Positions 1 to 12,505 are shown, numbered from the stretch's first letter. The stretch is 64,000 nt of DNA from Gigantopelta aegis (GCF_016097555.1 NC_054713.1:40644523-40708522); one strand, 5' to 3'. Numbers and translations: made by a program. The notes: generated by a model not told the origin, from the sequence alone.

Positions 1-282
1 AGCAAATAATGTTTAAATGATGACCTTCTCAAAAGATTCTTGTTTACCAGAGTTTATATTCTTTACTGTTGTAATATCTTCAAGTGTTTTTATTTATGTC
101 TTCTTTTTTTAAATGATCAATGATTTTTATTGATTTAATCAAATAAATTTTATTTTTAACTAACCTAAATGAATTAAAGATTGACGTATCAGTGCCCCAT
201 TTTACAAAGCGACCATAGTGCTAGTATCACCTCAAGTGCATAAGGTACATGTAGCTATGTCTTTAAGGTGAAGATTGCTTCA

Positions 283-509
283 CTTTTTTATTTCAACTTA
301 TTTTCATGCTTATATCCAATTAAGGTTCAAGCACACTGTCCTGGGCACACACCTCAGCTATCTGGACAGGACAGTGGATTAATTGTCAGTGGTTATTGAG
401 AGAGAAGAGGGTGTAATGGTCTTACACCTACCCACCGAGTCATTAAAACTTGCACTGGGTGGGAGCCGATACTGGGCTGTGAACCCTGTACAGCCTTATG
501 TCCAAGGCC
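283..509 (-). mobile_element. SINE, H2 head with T3 tail
   Basis: The stretch reads tail first (AACTTATTTTCATGCTTATA) and ends in the H2-type head, which is partly cut (AAGGCCGG). It is flanked by a perfect 16-bp target-site duplication, GGTGAAGATTGCTTCA, at 267-282 and 510-525. Two more copies of this family lie at 44.4-44.9 kb. The duplication shows insertion by target-primed reverse transcription. Confidence 0.8.
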
Positions 510-525
510 GGTGAAGATTGCTTCA

Positions 526-1086
526 TAAAACAGGGTCCAGGCCTGATGCTTATAAAACTTTTAGAGTCTAGACTCGAGACTCTAATAGAGTCTGAGACAC
601 TAATGTCATGACAACGCCATACAAACTGTATGCATGTGACATCATTAGAGATTGAGTCTGGACTAAAAAGTTTTAAAAGCACGGGCCAAGGACATTAAAG
701 CACTTTGGTTCTGAATTTGTCAAAAACATTGTAATCTACTGTTTACAAAGCCTGTTTTTGTCTTACACGCATGTAACTACATACATTTACAATGTCTTTT
801 AAAAACTTGCTTCATAAATTTGGCCTTATATTATTAATTTTATAATTCACTTTCTGATGATTCACCAGTTTTGGGTTGGATATACACCAGAATAAACACA
901 GCGATACTGGAAGGGCACTGACAAGTCCTGTTAACACTGTACAGCAGGCCTGCTAGGGTTAGACAGGCCAGCTTACCTGATTTACCTGTAATCTCTATGT
1001 GTTCACCTGTCTGCCAATAGACATCAAAGAGATTTACCGTTTCAGGTAATCTTAGGTTTCTAGAGTGCACAAATTCCAAAGCAACA
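526..1086. other. Intergenic, no gene seen
   Basis: I see no convincing coding signal here. Around 560-670 there is a short imperfect palindrome built on the words TTTTAGAGTCTAGACTC and GAGTCTGGACTAAAAAG, which may be the remnant of a small inverted-repeat element. Confidence 0.4.
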
Positions 1087-1098
1087 GATATTCAGTAG

Positions 1099-1412
1099 GA
1101 AGGAAAGAAGGAAATGTTTTATTTAACGACGCACTCAACACATTTTTATTTACAGTTAGATGGCGTCGGACATATGGTTAAGGACCACACAGATATTGAG
1201 AGAGAAAACACACTGTCGCCACTTCATGGGCTACTCTTTTTGATTAGCAACAAGGGATCTTTTATATGCACCATCCATAGACAGGATAGCACATACCACG
1301 TCCTTCGATGTACCAATCATGGTGCACTGGCTGGAGCGAGAAATAGCCCAATGGGCCCACCGACGGGGATCGAACCCAAACCAACCATGCATCAACCGAG
1401 CGCTTTACCACT
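1099..1412 (-). mobile_element. SINE, H1/T1
   Basis: The element starts with a GGAAGG-type tail and the T1 end, and runs through the shared body to the H1 head, which is cut inside box A (CGCTTTACCACT). The 12-bp target duplication GATATTCAGTAG is present at 1087-1098 and 1413-1424. The open frame across it is incidental to the SINE. Confidence 0.88.
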
Positions 1413-1608
1413 GATATTCAGTAGATTATTCTTCATAAATATAAGAGCATCTGGACATTATATCGTTAGATGTAGTATAGTTACATTAATAATTAATCAA
1501 TATCAGCATGAATAAAACAAACGCTGGTGAAATGACACTGAGAACATTTTAAAATAGGAAGTCACTGGCTGATCACTATACGAATGGACAGGTGGACAAT
1601 TGGACAGA

Positions 1609-2012
1609 TTAATGGATGGATGGATGGATGGATGGATGGATGGATGGATGGATGGATGGATGGACAGACAGATGGAAGGATGGATGGATGGATGGATGGA
1701 TGGATGGATAGATGGAACAATGGATATTTGGATGGTTGGATGTTTGGACAGATGGATGGATGTGAAGGATTGATGGTTGGATGAATAAAAAGGGTGGGGT
1801 AGGATGGATGGATGGATGAATTGATGGATGTATGAATAGATATTTGAATGGATGGATGGATGAATGGATCAACGGATGGATGGATAGACAATCAAATATA
1901 TGGATTGATAAACCAACTGAATGACCAACGAATACACTGACTTATGAAATTTTAAAATAATCAATAGATGGATGGATGGATGGATGGATGGATGGATGGA
2001 TGGATGGATGGA
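1609..2012. repeat. GGAT tetranucleotide microsatellite
   Basis: Long runs of TGGA/GGAT occur at about 1613-1890, with interruptions, and again at about 1966-2012. All overlapping open frames on both strands are translations of the repeat (HPSI or MDGW type peptides). Confidence 0.95.
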
Positions 2013-2427
2013 TGAACACCTGGAAAACAGGACAGAACAATTACCGAACTGAGCACATTGAAGATATTGACAGCACACCTGACTCAACTCAACACGAGAT
2101 AACACCTATCATCTGCACACTAGACTTTTAAGTCATACAACCCCCAATAGAGTGCAGACACCTAAAATAGACTGGTAGACAAGGCTTGCTTAGACAGCTG
2201 TCATTTTGACTACCAGTCTATGAATCATATATTGAAAAATGCAACATTATATATATATAGCCCCAGCTTGTTTACGGACCAGCCCACAATCAAAGAGCTA
2301 GCCCAAACACAACACTTCTGCTGACTAAGTAAAACAGAAAGTACAATCGAGCAAAAATACATGTCGTGGTTGATTTAAAGCGATTTCATGGTCAAAAGAA
2401 TTATCGGTTGGGCTGTGCGTGTATTCA

Positions 2428-3015
2428 AGGGGAAAGAAACCCAATTAATGTATGACCGATAGGGTGTATAGAGACCACACAGTATAAACATTGTATAAGT
2501 GTCTGGATTAAAAACAAGAGTCAGAACTGTTGCCAGCCGAATGCTCTATCGACTGAGCTAGATCCTTCCCCACCCCCACCCCTGTACTCAGGGGGAAGGA
2601 AACCCAATTAATGTATGACCGATAGGGTGTATAGAGACCACACAGTATAAACATTGTATAAGTGTCTGGATCAGTGATTAAAAAAAAAAAAAATCAGAAC
2701 TGTTGCCAGCCGAATGCTCTATTGTCTGAGCTAGATCCTTCCCCACCCCCACCCCTGTATTCAGGGGTAAGGAAACCCAATTAATGTATGACTGATAGGG
2801 TGTATAGAAGGAAGGAAGGAAGGAAGGAAATGGTTTTATTTAATGACGCACTCAACACATTTTATTTACGGTTATATGGTGTCGGACATATGGTTAAGGA
2901 CGTTAACTGGTTAACTGGAACTGGTTGTCAGGCGAGCACTCTATCGACTGAGCCAGACACACACACATATCCATATTCTGAGGGAAGGAAACCACGAAGC
3001 GGTTTTACCACTAGG
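2428..3015 (+). repeat. Tandem repeat of about 165-175 bp, three copies and a remnant
   Basis: The word AACCCAATTAATGTATGA recurs at 2438, 2601 and 2774, and each copy carries a GCTCTATYGWCTGAGC segment and a C-rich stretch. The third copy is interrupted at 2804 by a SINE fragment, after which the GCACTCTATCGACTGAGCC segment continues near 2935. A related single copy lies near 58.54 kb. The GAGC-bearing segment resembles a tRNA-like box A, so the unit may come from a SINE head. Confidence 0.75.
2804..2910 (-). mobile_element. SINE tail fragment, T1
   Basis: The stretch has a (GGAA)n tail followed by the T1 end and the segment GGTGTCGGACATATGGTTAAGGA. It stops abruptly near 2910 and lacks body and head. 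It sits inside the tandem repeat at 2.43-3.0 kb. Confidence 0.75.
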
Positions 3016-3402
3016 ATCACCTTAAGATGATCTTAGTGCTAAGATCACTCCATAAAACAGGGTCCTAATGTATACATGTATATACCATAATTACATCGTC
3101 CCCCAAAACAAGTTAGTGAACAAATATATTGGTAATAACTTTACTGGCAAATGCATTTCATAATACATTAACTGAAAGGCTCATTCAACTCTACAGCAGC
3201 TGTTAATAACATTACTGTGATAAAAACATCTTCCTGTGCTTAAAACAGACACACAAAAAACCCTGTTGTTCCCAAATTAATGAGATCTAAAACCCTGGGT
3301 GTTCATTACATTGGAAAGAAGGAAGCTGTATTTATTTACTGAATGCAGGAAGATGTGATTAAAATCATGAAAAGCAGACGGAGGGGGTTGCAGCAGTAGC
3401 TG
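3016..3402. other. Intergenic, no gene seen
   Basis: I see no coding signal and no clear repeat structure in this AT-rich stretch between the tandem repeat and the SINE at 3417. Confidence 0.4.
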
Positions 3403-3416
3403 CCAAAACACATTGA

Positions 3417-3739
3417 AGGAAGGAAATGTTTTATTTAACGACGCACTCAACACATTTTATTTACAGTTATATGGCGTCAGACATGGTTACGGATCACACG
3501 GATATCGAGAGAGGAAACCCGCTGTCACCACTTCATGATCTACTCTTTTCGATTAGCAGCAAGGGATCTTTTATATGCACCATCCCAGAGACAGGATAGC
3601 ACATACCACAGCCTTTGTTACACCAGTTGTGGAGCACTGGCTGGAACGAGAAATAGCCTAATGGGTTCACTGGTGGGGATCGATCCTAGACCGACTGCAC
3701 ATCAAGTGAACGCTTTACCACTGGGCTACATCTTGTCCC
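3417..3739 (-). mobile_element. SINE, H1/T1, at the edge of the satellite
   Basis: This is a complete element on the - strand running from the GGAAGGAAATG tail to the H1 head. It is flanked by a perfect 14-bp duplication, CCAAAACACATTGA, at 3403-3416 and 3740-3753. The right-hand duplication runs directly into the first satellite monomer (ACATTGACTGCAACTTAC), so the SINE landed exactly on the boundary between unique DNA and the array. Confidence 0.9.
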
Positions 3740-3741
3740 CC

Positions 3742-6700
3742 AAAACACATTGACTGCAACTTACAAATCAACATCCAACCACCAAACGAAAACACAGGGA
3801 GAAAAAAACAAATATCAGTCTATTTGACTATGTGGAAAAAACCCTTTAATACCTCCACATTGACTGCAACTTACAAATGAACATCTAACCACCAAACGAA
3901 AACAGAGGGAGAAAAAAACAAATATCAGTCTATTTGACTATGTGGAAAAAAAACCTTTAATACCTCCACATTGACTGCAACTTACAAATGAACATCTAAC
4001 CACCAAACGAAAACAGAGGGAGAAAAAAACAAATATCAGTCTATTTGACTATGTGGAAAAAAACCCTTTAATACCTCCACATTGACTGCAACTTACAAAT
4101 GAACATCTAACCACCAAACGAAAACAGAGGGAGAAAAAAACAAATATCAGTCTATTTGACTATGTGGAAAAAACCCTTTAATACCTCCACATTGACTGCA
4201 ACTTACAAATCAACATCCAACCACCAAACGAAAACAGAGGGAGAAAAAAACAAATATCAGTCTATTTGACTATGTGGAAAAAACCCTTTAATACCTCCAC
4301 ATTGACTGCAACTTACAAATCAACATCCAACCACCAAACGAAAACAGAGGGAGAAAAAAACAAATATCAGTCTATTTGACTATGTGGAAAAAAACCTTTA
4401 ATACCTCCACATTGACTGCAACTTACAAATCAACATCCAACCACCAAACGAAAACAGAGGGAGAAAAAAACAAATATCAGTCTATTTGACTATGTGGAAA
4501 AAACCCTTTAATACCTCCACATTGACTGCAACTTACAAATCAACATCCAACCACCAAACGAAAACAGAGGGAGAAAAAAACAAATATCAGTCTATTTGAC
4601 TATGTGGAAAAAAACCCTTTAATACCTCCACATTGACTGCAACTTACAAATCAACATCCAACCACCAAACGAAAACAGAGGGAGAAAAAAACAAATATCA
4701 GTCTATTTGACTATGTGGAAAAAACCCTTTAATACCTCCACATTGACTGCAACTTACAAATCAACATCCAACCACCAAACGAAAACAGAGGGAGAAAAAA
4801 ACAAATATCAGTCTATTTGACTATGTGGAAAAAAACCTTTAATACCTCCACATTGACTGCAACTTACAAATCAACATCCAACCACCAAACGAAAACAGAG
4901 GGAGAAAAAAACAAATATCAGTCTATTTGACTATGTGGAAAAAAACCCTTTAATACCTCCACATTGACTGCAACTTACAAATCAACATCCAACCACCAAA
5001 CGAAAACAGAGGGAGAAAAAAACAAATATCAGTCTATTTGACTATGTGGAAAAAACCCTTTAATACCTCCACATTGACTGCAACTTACAAATCAACATCT
5101 AACCACCAAACGAAAACAGAGGGAGAAAAAAACAAATATCAGTCTATTTGACTATGTGGAAAAAACCCTTTAATACCTCCACATTGACTGCAACTTACAA
5201 ATCAACATCTAACCACCAAACGAAAACAGAGGGAGAAAAAAACAAATATCAGTCTATTTGACTATGTGGAAAAAACCCTTTAATACCTCCACATTGACTG
5301 CAACTTACAAATCAACATCTAACCACCAAACGAAAACAGAGGGAGAAAAAAACAAATATCAGTCTATTTGACTATGTGTAAAAAAAACCTTTAATACCTC
5401 CACATTGACTGCAACTTACAAATCAACATCTAACCACCAAACGAAAACAGAGGGAGAAAAAAACAAATATCAGTCTATTTGACTATGTGGAAAAAACCCT
5501 TTAATACCTCCACATTGACTGCAACTTACAAATCAACATCTAACCACCAAACGAAAACAGAGGGAGAAAAAAACAAATATCAGTCTATTTGACTATGTGT
5601 AAAAAAACCCTTTAATACCTCCACATTGACTGCAACTTACAAATCAACATCTAACCACCAAACGAAAACAGAGGGAGAAAAAAACAAATATCAGTCTATT
5701 TGACTATGTGGAAAAAACCCTTTAATACCTCCACATTGACTGCAATTTACAAATCAACATCTAACCACCAAACGAAAACAGAGGGAGAAAAAAACAAATA
5801 TCAGTCTATTTGACTATGTGGAAAAAACCCTTTAATACCTCCACATTGACTGCAATTTACAAATCAACATCTAACCACCAAACGAAAACAGAGGGAGAAA
5901 AAAACAAATATCAGTCTATTTGACTATGTGGAAAAAACCCTTTAATACCTCCACATTGACTGCAACTTACAAATGAACATCCAACCACCAAACGAAAACA
6001 GAGGGAGAAAAAAACAAATATCAGTCTATTTGACTATGTGGAAAAAACCCCTTTAAAACCTCCACATTGACTGCAACTTACAAATGAACATCTAACCACC
6101 AAACGAAAACAGAGGGAGAAAAAAACAAATATCAGTCTATTTGACTATGTGGAAAAAACCCCTTTAATACCTCCACATTGACTGCAATTTACAAATGAAC
6201 ATCCAACCACCAAACGAAAACAGAGGGAGAAAAAAACAAATATCAGTCTATTTGACTATGTGGAAAAAAACCCTTTAATACCTCCACATTGACTGCAATT
6301 TACAAATGAACATCCAACCACCAAACGAAAACAGAGGGAGAAAAAAACAAATATCAGTCTATTTGACTATGTGGAAAAAAACCCTTTAATACCTCCACAT
6401 TGACTGCAATTTACAAATGAACATCTAACCACCAAACGAAAACAGAGGGAGAAAAAAACAAATATCAGTCTATTTGACTATGTGGAAAAAAACCCTTTAA
6501 TACCTCCACATTGACTGCAACTTACAAATCAACATCTAACCACCAAACGAAAACAGAGGGAGAAAAAAACAAATATCAGTCTATTTGACTATGTGGAAAA
6601 AAACCCTTTAATACCTCCACATTGACTGCAACTTACAAATCAACATCCAACCACCAAACGAAAACAGAGGGAGAAAAAACCAAATATCAGTCTATTTGAC

Positions 6701-8447
6701 TATGTGGAAAAAAAACCTTTAATACCTCCACATTGACTGCAACTTACAAATGAACATCTAACCACCAAACGAAAACAGAGGGAGAAAAAAACAAATATCA
6801 GTCTATTTGACTATGTGGAAAAAAAACCTTTAATACCTCCACATTGACTGCAACTTACAAATCAACATCTAACCACCAAACGAAAACAGAGGGAGAAAAA
6901 AACAAATATCAGTCTATTTGACTATGTGGAAAAAAACCCTTTAATACCTCCACATTGACTGCAACTTACAAATCAACATCTAACCACCAAACGAAAACAG
7001 AGGGAGAAAAAAACAAATATCAGTCTATTTGACTATGTGGAAAAAAACCCTTTAATACCTCCACATTGACTGCAACTTACAAATCAACATCCAACCACCA
7101 AACGAAAACAGAGGGAGAAAAAAACAAATATCAGTCTATTTGACTATGTGGAAAAAAACCCTTTAATACCTCCACATTGACTGCAACTTACAAATCAACA
7201 TCCAACCACCAAACGAAAACAGAGGGAGAAAAAAAAAAACAAATATCAGTCTATTTGACTATGTGGAAAAAAACCCTTTAATACCTCCACATTGACTGCA
7301 ACTTACAAATGAACATCTAACCACCAAACGAAAACAGAGGGAGAAAAAAACAAATATCAGTCTATTTGACTATGTGGAAAAAAACCCTTTAATACCTCCA
7401 CATTGACTGCAACTTACAAATGAACATCTAACCACCAAACGAAAACAGAGGGAGAAAAAAACAAATATCAGTCTATTTGACTATGTGGAAAAAAAAACCT
7501 TTAATACCTCCACATTGACTGCAACTTACAAATCAACATCCAACCACCAAACGAAAACAGAGGGAGAAAAAAACAAATATCAGTCTATTTGACTATGTGG
7601 AAAAAAACCCTTTAATACCTCCACATTGACTGCAACTTACAAATCAACATCCAACCACCAAACGAAAACAGAGGGAGAAAAAAACAAATATCAGTCTATT
7701 TGACTATGTGGAAAAAAAACCCTTTAATACCTCCACATTGACTGCAACTTACAAATCAACATCTAACCACCAAACGAAAACAGAGGGAGAAAAAAACAAA
7801 TATCAGTCTATTTGACTATGTGGAAAAAAACCCTTTAATACCTCCACATTGACTGCAACTTACAAATGAACATCTAACCACCAAACGAAAACAGAGGGAG
7901 AAAAAAACAAATATCAGTCTATTTGACTATGTGGAAAAAAACCCTTTAATACCTCCACATTGACTGCAACTTACAAATCAACATCTAACCACCAAACGAA
8001 AACAGAGGGAGAAAAAAACAAATATCAGTCTATTTGACTATGTGGAAAAAACCCCTTTAATACCTCCACATTGACTGCAACTTACAAATGAACATCCAAC
8101 CACCAAACGAAAACAGAGGGAGAAAAAAACAAATATCAGTCTATTTGACTATGTGGAAAAAACCCCTTTAATACCTCCACATTGACTGCAACTTACAAAT
8201 CAACATCTAACCACCAAACGAAAACAGAGGGAGAAAAAAACAAATATCAGTCTATTTGACTATGTGGAAAAAAAACCTTTAATACCTCCACATTGACTGC
8301 AACTTACAAATCAACATCCAACCACCAAATGAAAACAGAGGGAGAAAAAAACAAATATCAGTCTATTTGACTATGTGGAAAAAAACCCTTTAAAACCTCC
8401 ACATTGACTGCAACTTACAAAATTAATGAACATCCAACCACCAAATG
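3742..8447 (+). repeat. Satellite array, about 110 bp x 43
   Basis: About 43 head-to-tail monomers of 110-111 bp carry the landmarks CATTGACTGCAACTTACAAAT, ACCACCAAACGAAAACAGAG and CAGTCTATTTGACTATGTGG. Monomers are almost identical. They differ mainly at two sites (AAAT[C/G]AACATC[C/T]AACC), in A-run length, and in a CAACTTAC/CAATTTAC change near 5.74-5.87 and 6.18-6.42 kb. Variants cluster: eight C/C units run from 4.2 to 5.0 kb, then eight C/T units to 5.87 kb, with a mixed block to the right. No open frame crosses it, so it is non-coding. Confidence 0.97.
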
Positions 8448-8560
8448 AAAACAGAGGGGGAACTATGTGAAGAAGGGAAAAAAAGAAGAAAAAACTTAAA
8501 GTTAAAAGCAACAAATACTAGCATCTATTCGACTACATGGGAGAAAAACTTGCCACTAAA
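8448..8560 (+). repeat. Decayed terminal satellite monomer
   Basis: The last unit keeps AAATGAAAACAGAGGG and then a diverged copy of the downstream part (AGCATCTATTCGACTACATG, compare CAGTCTATTTGACTATG in the array). An insertion of roughly 30 bp separates them. This is the expected look of an array edge that escaped homogenisation. Confidence 0.7.
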
Positions 8561-9406
8561 AAGAACACAAACAAGCCATCAGTATTTGGCAAACGGCTTG
8601 GTGTTTGTCTTGCTTGGTGAAGCGTGACCGGTTGGCAACATCTACAAAGGTGGCAGTGTTGTATCGAGTGAATCTGCACATTGTACGAGCTAAATAGATA
8701 AGTTTCCTTATGAATTGCAAACAGATACTGTAATTGGTTTGTCATCAAGTCCAGACGGTGAACACACACACATACACAGAGGTAGAATATTTTATTTACC
8801 ACTTATGATAATGAGTTGTCATTGTTGTAAGGTAGAAATATTCCAAGGCCAAACAAAGAGAAAAGAACACACATGAAGAATATATATCTTTTAAACATCT
8901 GCTGGAAACTTTTTTGTTTTTGTCAAATCCAGGAGTGTGAAAAATCATGTTCCTTAAAATGCTGGAGGGAAAATTGCACTCCTTAAAATAACTGGCATTA
9001 GAGGGGAAGTATGGTGATATTTTGCATCCCTCAGTCTGAATTTAGGATAACACAGAGGTGCAATCATGGCTGCATCCCACAAAAATAAAAATCAGCCATT
9101 GAAAAAATGTCATATTAAATATATGTAGTATCACACAGCAGTATTTCACATATGTTGGTGGCCAATTTAATGACATCTTATTAGCTGTTCCATGGTGATG
9201 ACCTAGATGCCAAAAGCAAACGTATGTCTAATGAAATGACCACTATTGAGACTATTGATTGCTATCCAATATGTATACATATGTTACCTGCACCATAAAC
9301 TACTCTAGTTGAAAAAGATGCTTAAATCTCTGTCAAGCTGGTCTTTAAGAACATAAGTTCATAACAAAATAAATGCTATAATTTAATCTAAATTTTATAT
9401 TTTTTT
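8561..9406. other. Intergenic, no gene seen
   Basis: AT-rich sequence with no convincing exon or known repeat. Confidence 0.4.
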
Positions 9407-9698
9407 GATGTGCGGTCGGTTTGGGATCGATCTCCGTCAGTGGGCCCAACTGTGCTATTTCTCGCTCCAGCCAGTGCACCACAACTGGTATATCAAAGGC
9501 TGTGGTATGTGCTATCCTGTCTATGGGATGATGCATATAAAAGATCCCTTGCTGTTAATCGAAAAGATTAGCCCATAAAGTGGTGACAGCGGGTTTCCTC
9601 CCTCCATATCTGTGTGGTCCTTAACCATATGTCTGACACCATATAACCATAAATAAAATGTGTTGAGTGCGTCGTTAAATAAAACATTTCCTTCCTTT
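9407..9698 (+). mobile_element. SINE, H1/T1, 5'-truncated
   Basis: The copy begins inside the H1 head at GATGTGCGGTCGGT, keeps the box B region and the shared body, and ends with the T1 tail and TTCCTTCCTTT. Box A is missing. Confidence 0.85.
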
Positions 9699-9990
9699 AT
9701 CCTTTGTACAGCAGATGGGGATGAAAATGTAAAATATATTTTATTATGGGCTTAGATATCATTTATCTAACTTGTTGTTTAATAATGCATGTAGTTTGCT
9801 TTCAGTTGTTACACACTTTTTGACAGACAGGGCAGCACATACCACACCATTTTAATTAAATAAGTCATGGAGAACTGGGTAAGACTGGGGGTAAAAAAAC
9901 CCTGACAGGTCTGCCAATGGGGATCAAACCTAGGACCCATATCACCACATTCCAGTTTTCATGCACGTGTCCAGATACATTCATGAGTAA

Positions 9991-10310
9991 TGTTAAGGTT
10001 TGTTTTGTTTCACGATACCACTAGAGCACACTGATTCACTAATCATCAGCTATTGGATGTCAAACATTTGGTTATTCTGACAATAGTCTTAAAGAATGAA
10101 CCTGCTACACTTTTCCATTAATAGCATGGGACCTTTTATATGCACCATCTCACAGACAGGATAGCACATACCACGGTCTTTGATATACCAATCGTGGTGC
10201 ACTGGCTATAACAAGAAATACCCCAATGGAACCACCAACGGGGATTGATTCCAAACTGACTGTGCATCAATTAAGCACTTTACCACTGGACTACATCCCA
10301 CCCCCAAATA
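9991..10310 (-). mobile_element. SINE, H1/T2
   Basis: The copy runs from the T2 tail (GTTTGTTTTGTTTCACGATACC) to the H1 head (ACCACTGGACTACATCCCACC). A 9-bp duplication, CATGAGTAA, lies at 9982-9990 and 10311-10319. Confidence 0.85.
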
Positions 10311-10591
10311 CATGAGTAAGCATTTCAGTAACGATTTCTGTAAGATTTTCAACATGAAAGCATTCATGCAGAATCCAAGGCTAAGATTGTGATCAAAGGT
10401 CGAGGTTTCTCGTCTGACTGGTTCCATGCCACAACTGGCAGCCAATGAAAGGTGGAACCCACATCTCTATCCTGGATTAACTTGTGTGTCTGGGTGTCCA
10501 TGTAACCCTTGATCTTGCTGTCTGATCGGATTAATATTAGGCCAGGCAAGAACACAAATCCGTGTTTCGTTCCCTTTCTGTGTTTTCAGAG

Positions 10592-10915
10592 GGGTCAGAC
10601 GTAGCTCAGTGCTAAAGTGTCTGCCTGATGCGTGGTCAGACTGGGATCAATCCCCATCAATAGGGTGGGATGTAGCCCAGCGGTAAAGCATTTCACCTGA
10701 TTTGCGGTCAGTCTGGGATCAATCCCCGTTGATGGGTCCATTGGGTTATTTCTCGTTTTAGTCTGGGGTGGGATGTAGCTCAGTGGTAAAGCACTAGCCT
10801 GATGTGTGGTTGATATAAGATCGATCCCCGTCTATGGACCCACTGGGCTATTACATATTCCAGCCCGTGGTATGTACACCATCCCACAGACAGGATAACG
10901 CATACTACGGCTCTG
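10592..10915 (+). mobile_element. Three tandem tRNA-like H1 heads plus body stub
   Basis: Three successive H1-type heads follow one another at about 10592, 10663 and 10765. Each has a box A (GTAGCTCAGTGCTAA, GTAGCCCAGCGGTAA, GTAGCTCAGTGGTAA) and a box B region (GGATCAATCCCC or AGATCGATCCCC). Only the third continues into the shared body, which stops near 10915 without a tail. It looks like repeated insertion of truncated elements or a head amplification. Confidence 0.75.
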
Positions 10916-11011
10916 TTTAAGAGTTAGTACATGCACGCTAAAGGTGGGGCGTGACCGGTGTAGATAAGTGAATTAACTGAAATACATTGTACTGTGATGT
11001 CATCCAATTAC

Positions 11012-11361
11012 CAGGGCTCAAACTTAATGATGCCACCAATGGCAATTGCCATCGATGAGATATAAATTGCCATAGGTAGAAAGCATCACCGATGGCACTT
11101 TTGTACCATCGGTAAAGCTCCTCAACAATGGTAAAATGTATATACCTGGTGTACATTAATTGCCAATATTTAATATTTGCACATTTGAAATGTCTACATA
11201 CAACAAAATAACCTTTCAGTCATGTTTATTTGCTGCAAATGTCACTTTTAAAAGAATAATGCCATAGGCAGGCTCAAAATTGTCGTCGGTGGGCCGTTTC
11301 ACCCATGATAATTCTTTTAAAAACATTGCCGTGGGAGACAAATTCGTAAATTCGAGCCCTG
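11012..11361. mobile_element. MITE, CAGGGCTC termini
   Basis: The 350-bp element starts CAGGGCTCAAAC and ends AATTCGAGCCCTG, which are imperfect terminal inverted repeats. It is flanked on both sides by AATTAC (11006-11011 and 11362-11367). It has no coding capacity. A CAGGG terminus suggests a hAT-like family, but a 6-bp rather than 8-bp duplication leaves that open. Confidence 0.65.
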
Positions 11362-11479
11362 AATTACATATTTTTCTAATGTTTCCACTGATTGGATTTT
11401 TCCTGCCGAAGTTATCTTTTCATTTGGGTCTGCTGAATTTATGTTTCTACTAGTTATGCTGAGTTTTACATCTAGAAGA

Positions 11480-11824
11480 CAGGGCTTCTAGATTATGGTA
11501 GCCCCACTCCTGTGGCTAGTGATATTCAATATTGGGCTAGTAAATAACTACTATTACCATGCCTGACGGCATGTGAATTTTTTTTCTCAAATGTTAGTTA
11601 AGTCTATTTTGTAAATATGAATATACTGTCTCCATCCCACCCCCAATGTTAGTGTTTTCAAGCTTTATCTCCCTCTTTAGGTGACATATCTGATTAATAC
11701 TATTATTTAGTTAAATTTAAAGTAAAGTAAAGTAGGCCTAGTTAATTTTTAATTGTGGCCAATAAAAAAAATTAAATCACTGATCCCATGGCTAGTGGAT
11801 TTTATAAGAATTCTAGAAGCCCTG
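11480..11824 (+). mobile_element. MITE, CAGGGCTTCTAGA family, full length
   Basis: The 345-bp element begins CAGGGCTTCTAGATTATGG and ends AATTCTAGAAGCCCTG. The inverted termini match over 13 bp. The 8-bp flanks CTAGAAGA (11472-11479) and TTAGAAGA (11825-11832) match at 7 of 8, as expected for a hAT-like insertion. It is the reference copy in this window for the family that also occurs at 13.9-14.4, 16.4, 53.3-54.9 and 56.6 kb. Confidence 0.85.
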
Positions 11825-12070
11825 TTAGAAGAAGATGCTGGCATCATAAAGAAATATGATCAGGTTACAGGACACTATATGACCACACCCACCTACATGT
11901 ATAACCCCTGTCATGCAATCTGGAAAAGCCTTTCGCCCACTAACTTACATGTATTTCAAATGATACACTTGTACAAACAGCATTAGGTTCCAGGACCAAT
12001 GAGTCAACCGCCAGCTGAGTCAACCGGTTCCATTCCTGCTGTTAACAAATCTTACAAGTACTGTCAGTTG

Positions 12071-12450
12071 GAAGGAAGGAAGGAAGGAAATAGTTTTATT
12101 TAACAACACACTCAACACATTTTATTTACGGTTACTAGAGCACACTATTTATTAATCATCGGCTACTGGATGTCAAACATTTGGTAATTTTGACTTCAAG
12201 AGAAATCTGTTACATTGTTCCAGTACAGTGCAACCCACTTATTTGCATACCGCATAATAGAATAGCCCTGTTATAAACATAGGAAGTCCCTGCACCGTTC
12301 CATTTACATAGCCAAATGTACAAAAACACCTGGTTAATCGACTACCTGTATCAGCAAGGGATCTTTAATATGCACTTTCCCAAAGACAGGACAGCACATA
12401 CCACGGCCTTTGATATATCAGTAATGGGTCAATGGTTGGGATGAGACGCT
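12071..12450 (-). mobile_element. Composite SINE remnant, T1 end joined to T2 body
   Basis: A (GGAA)n/T1 end is followed directly by T2-type sequence (ACTAGAGCACACTATTTATTAATC). An unrelated stretch then intervenes at about 12225-12345, and the shared body resumes (ATCAGCAAGGGATCTTTAAT) to about 12450. It is a mosaic of two tail types with an internal insertion. Confidence 0.65.
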
Positions 12451-12452
12451 GT

Positions 12453-12470
12453 ATATATATATAGATATAT

Positions 12471-12501
<31 letters not shown>
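12453..12501. repeat. AT microsatellite
   Basis: Runs of TATATA with GATATA interruptions. The short open frame here (IYIYIYI) is a translation of the repeat. Confidence 0.9.

Positions 12502-12505
<4 letters not shown>

Noticed and set aside
1114..1515. A 133-codon frame, and the many similar frames containing ALAGTRNSPMGPPTGID-like peptides
   Set aside because: They are translations of the SINE body and H1 head, repeated in every copy, with frameshifts between copies.
3742..8447. A CRISPR-like array
   Set aside because: The units are contiguous 110-bp monomers without unique spacers, in a eukaryotic genome. It is a tandem satellite.
11753..11986. A short frame across the right end of the MITE at 11480-11824
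   Set aside because: It crosses the MITE boundary into unrelated sequence and has no coding signature.
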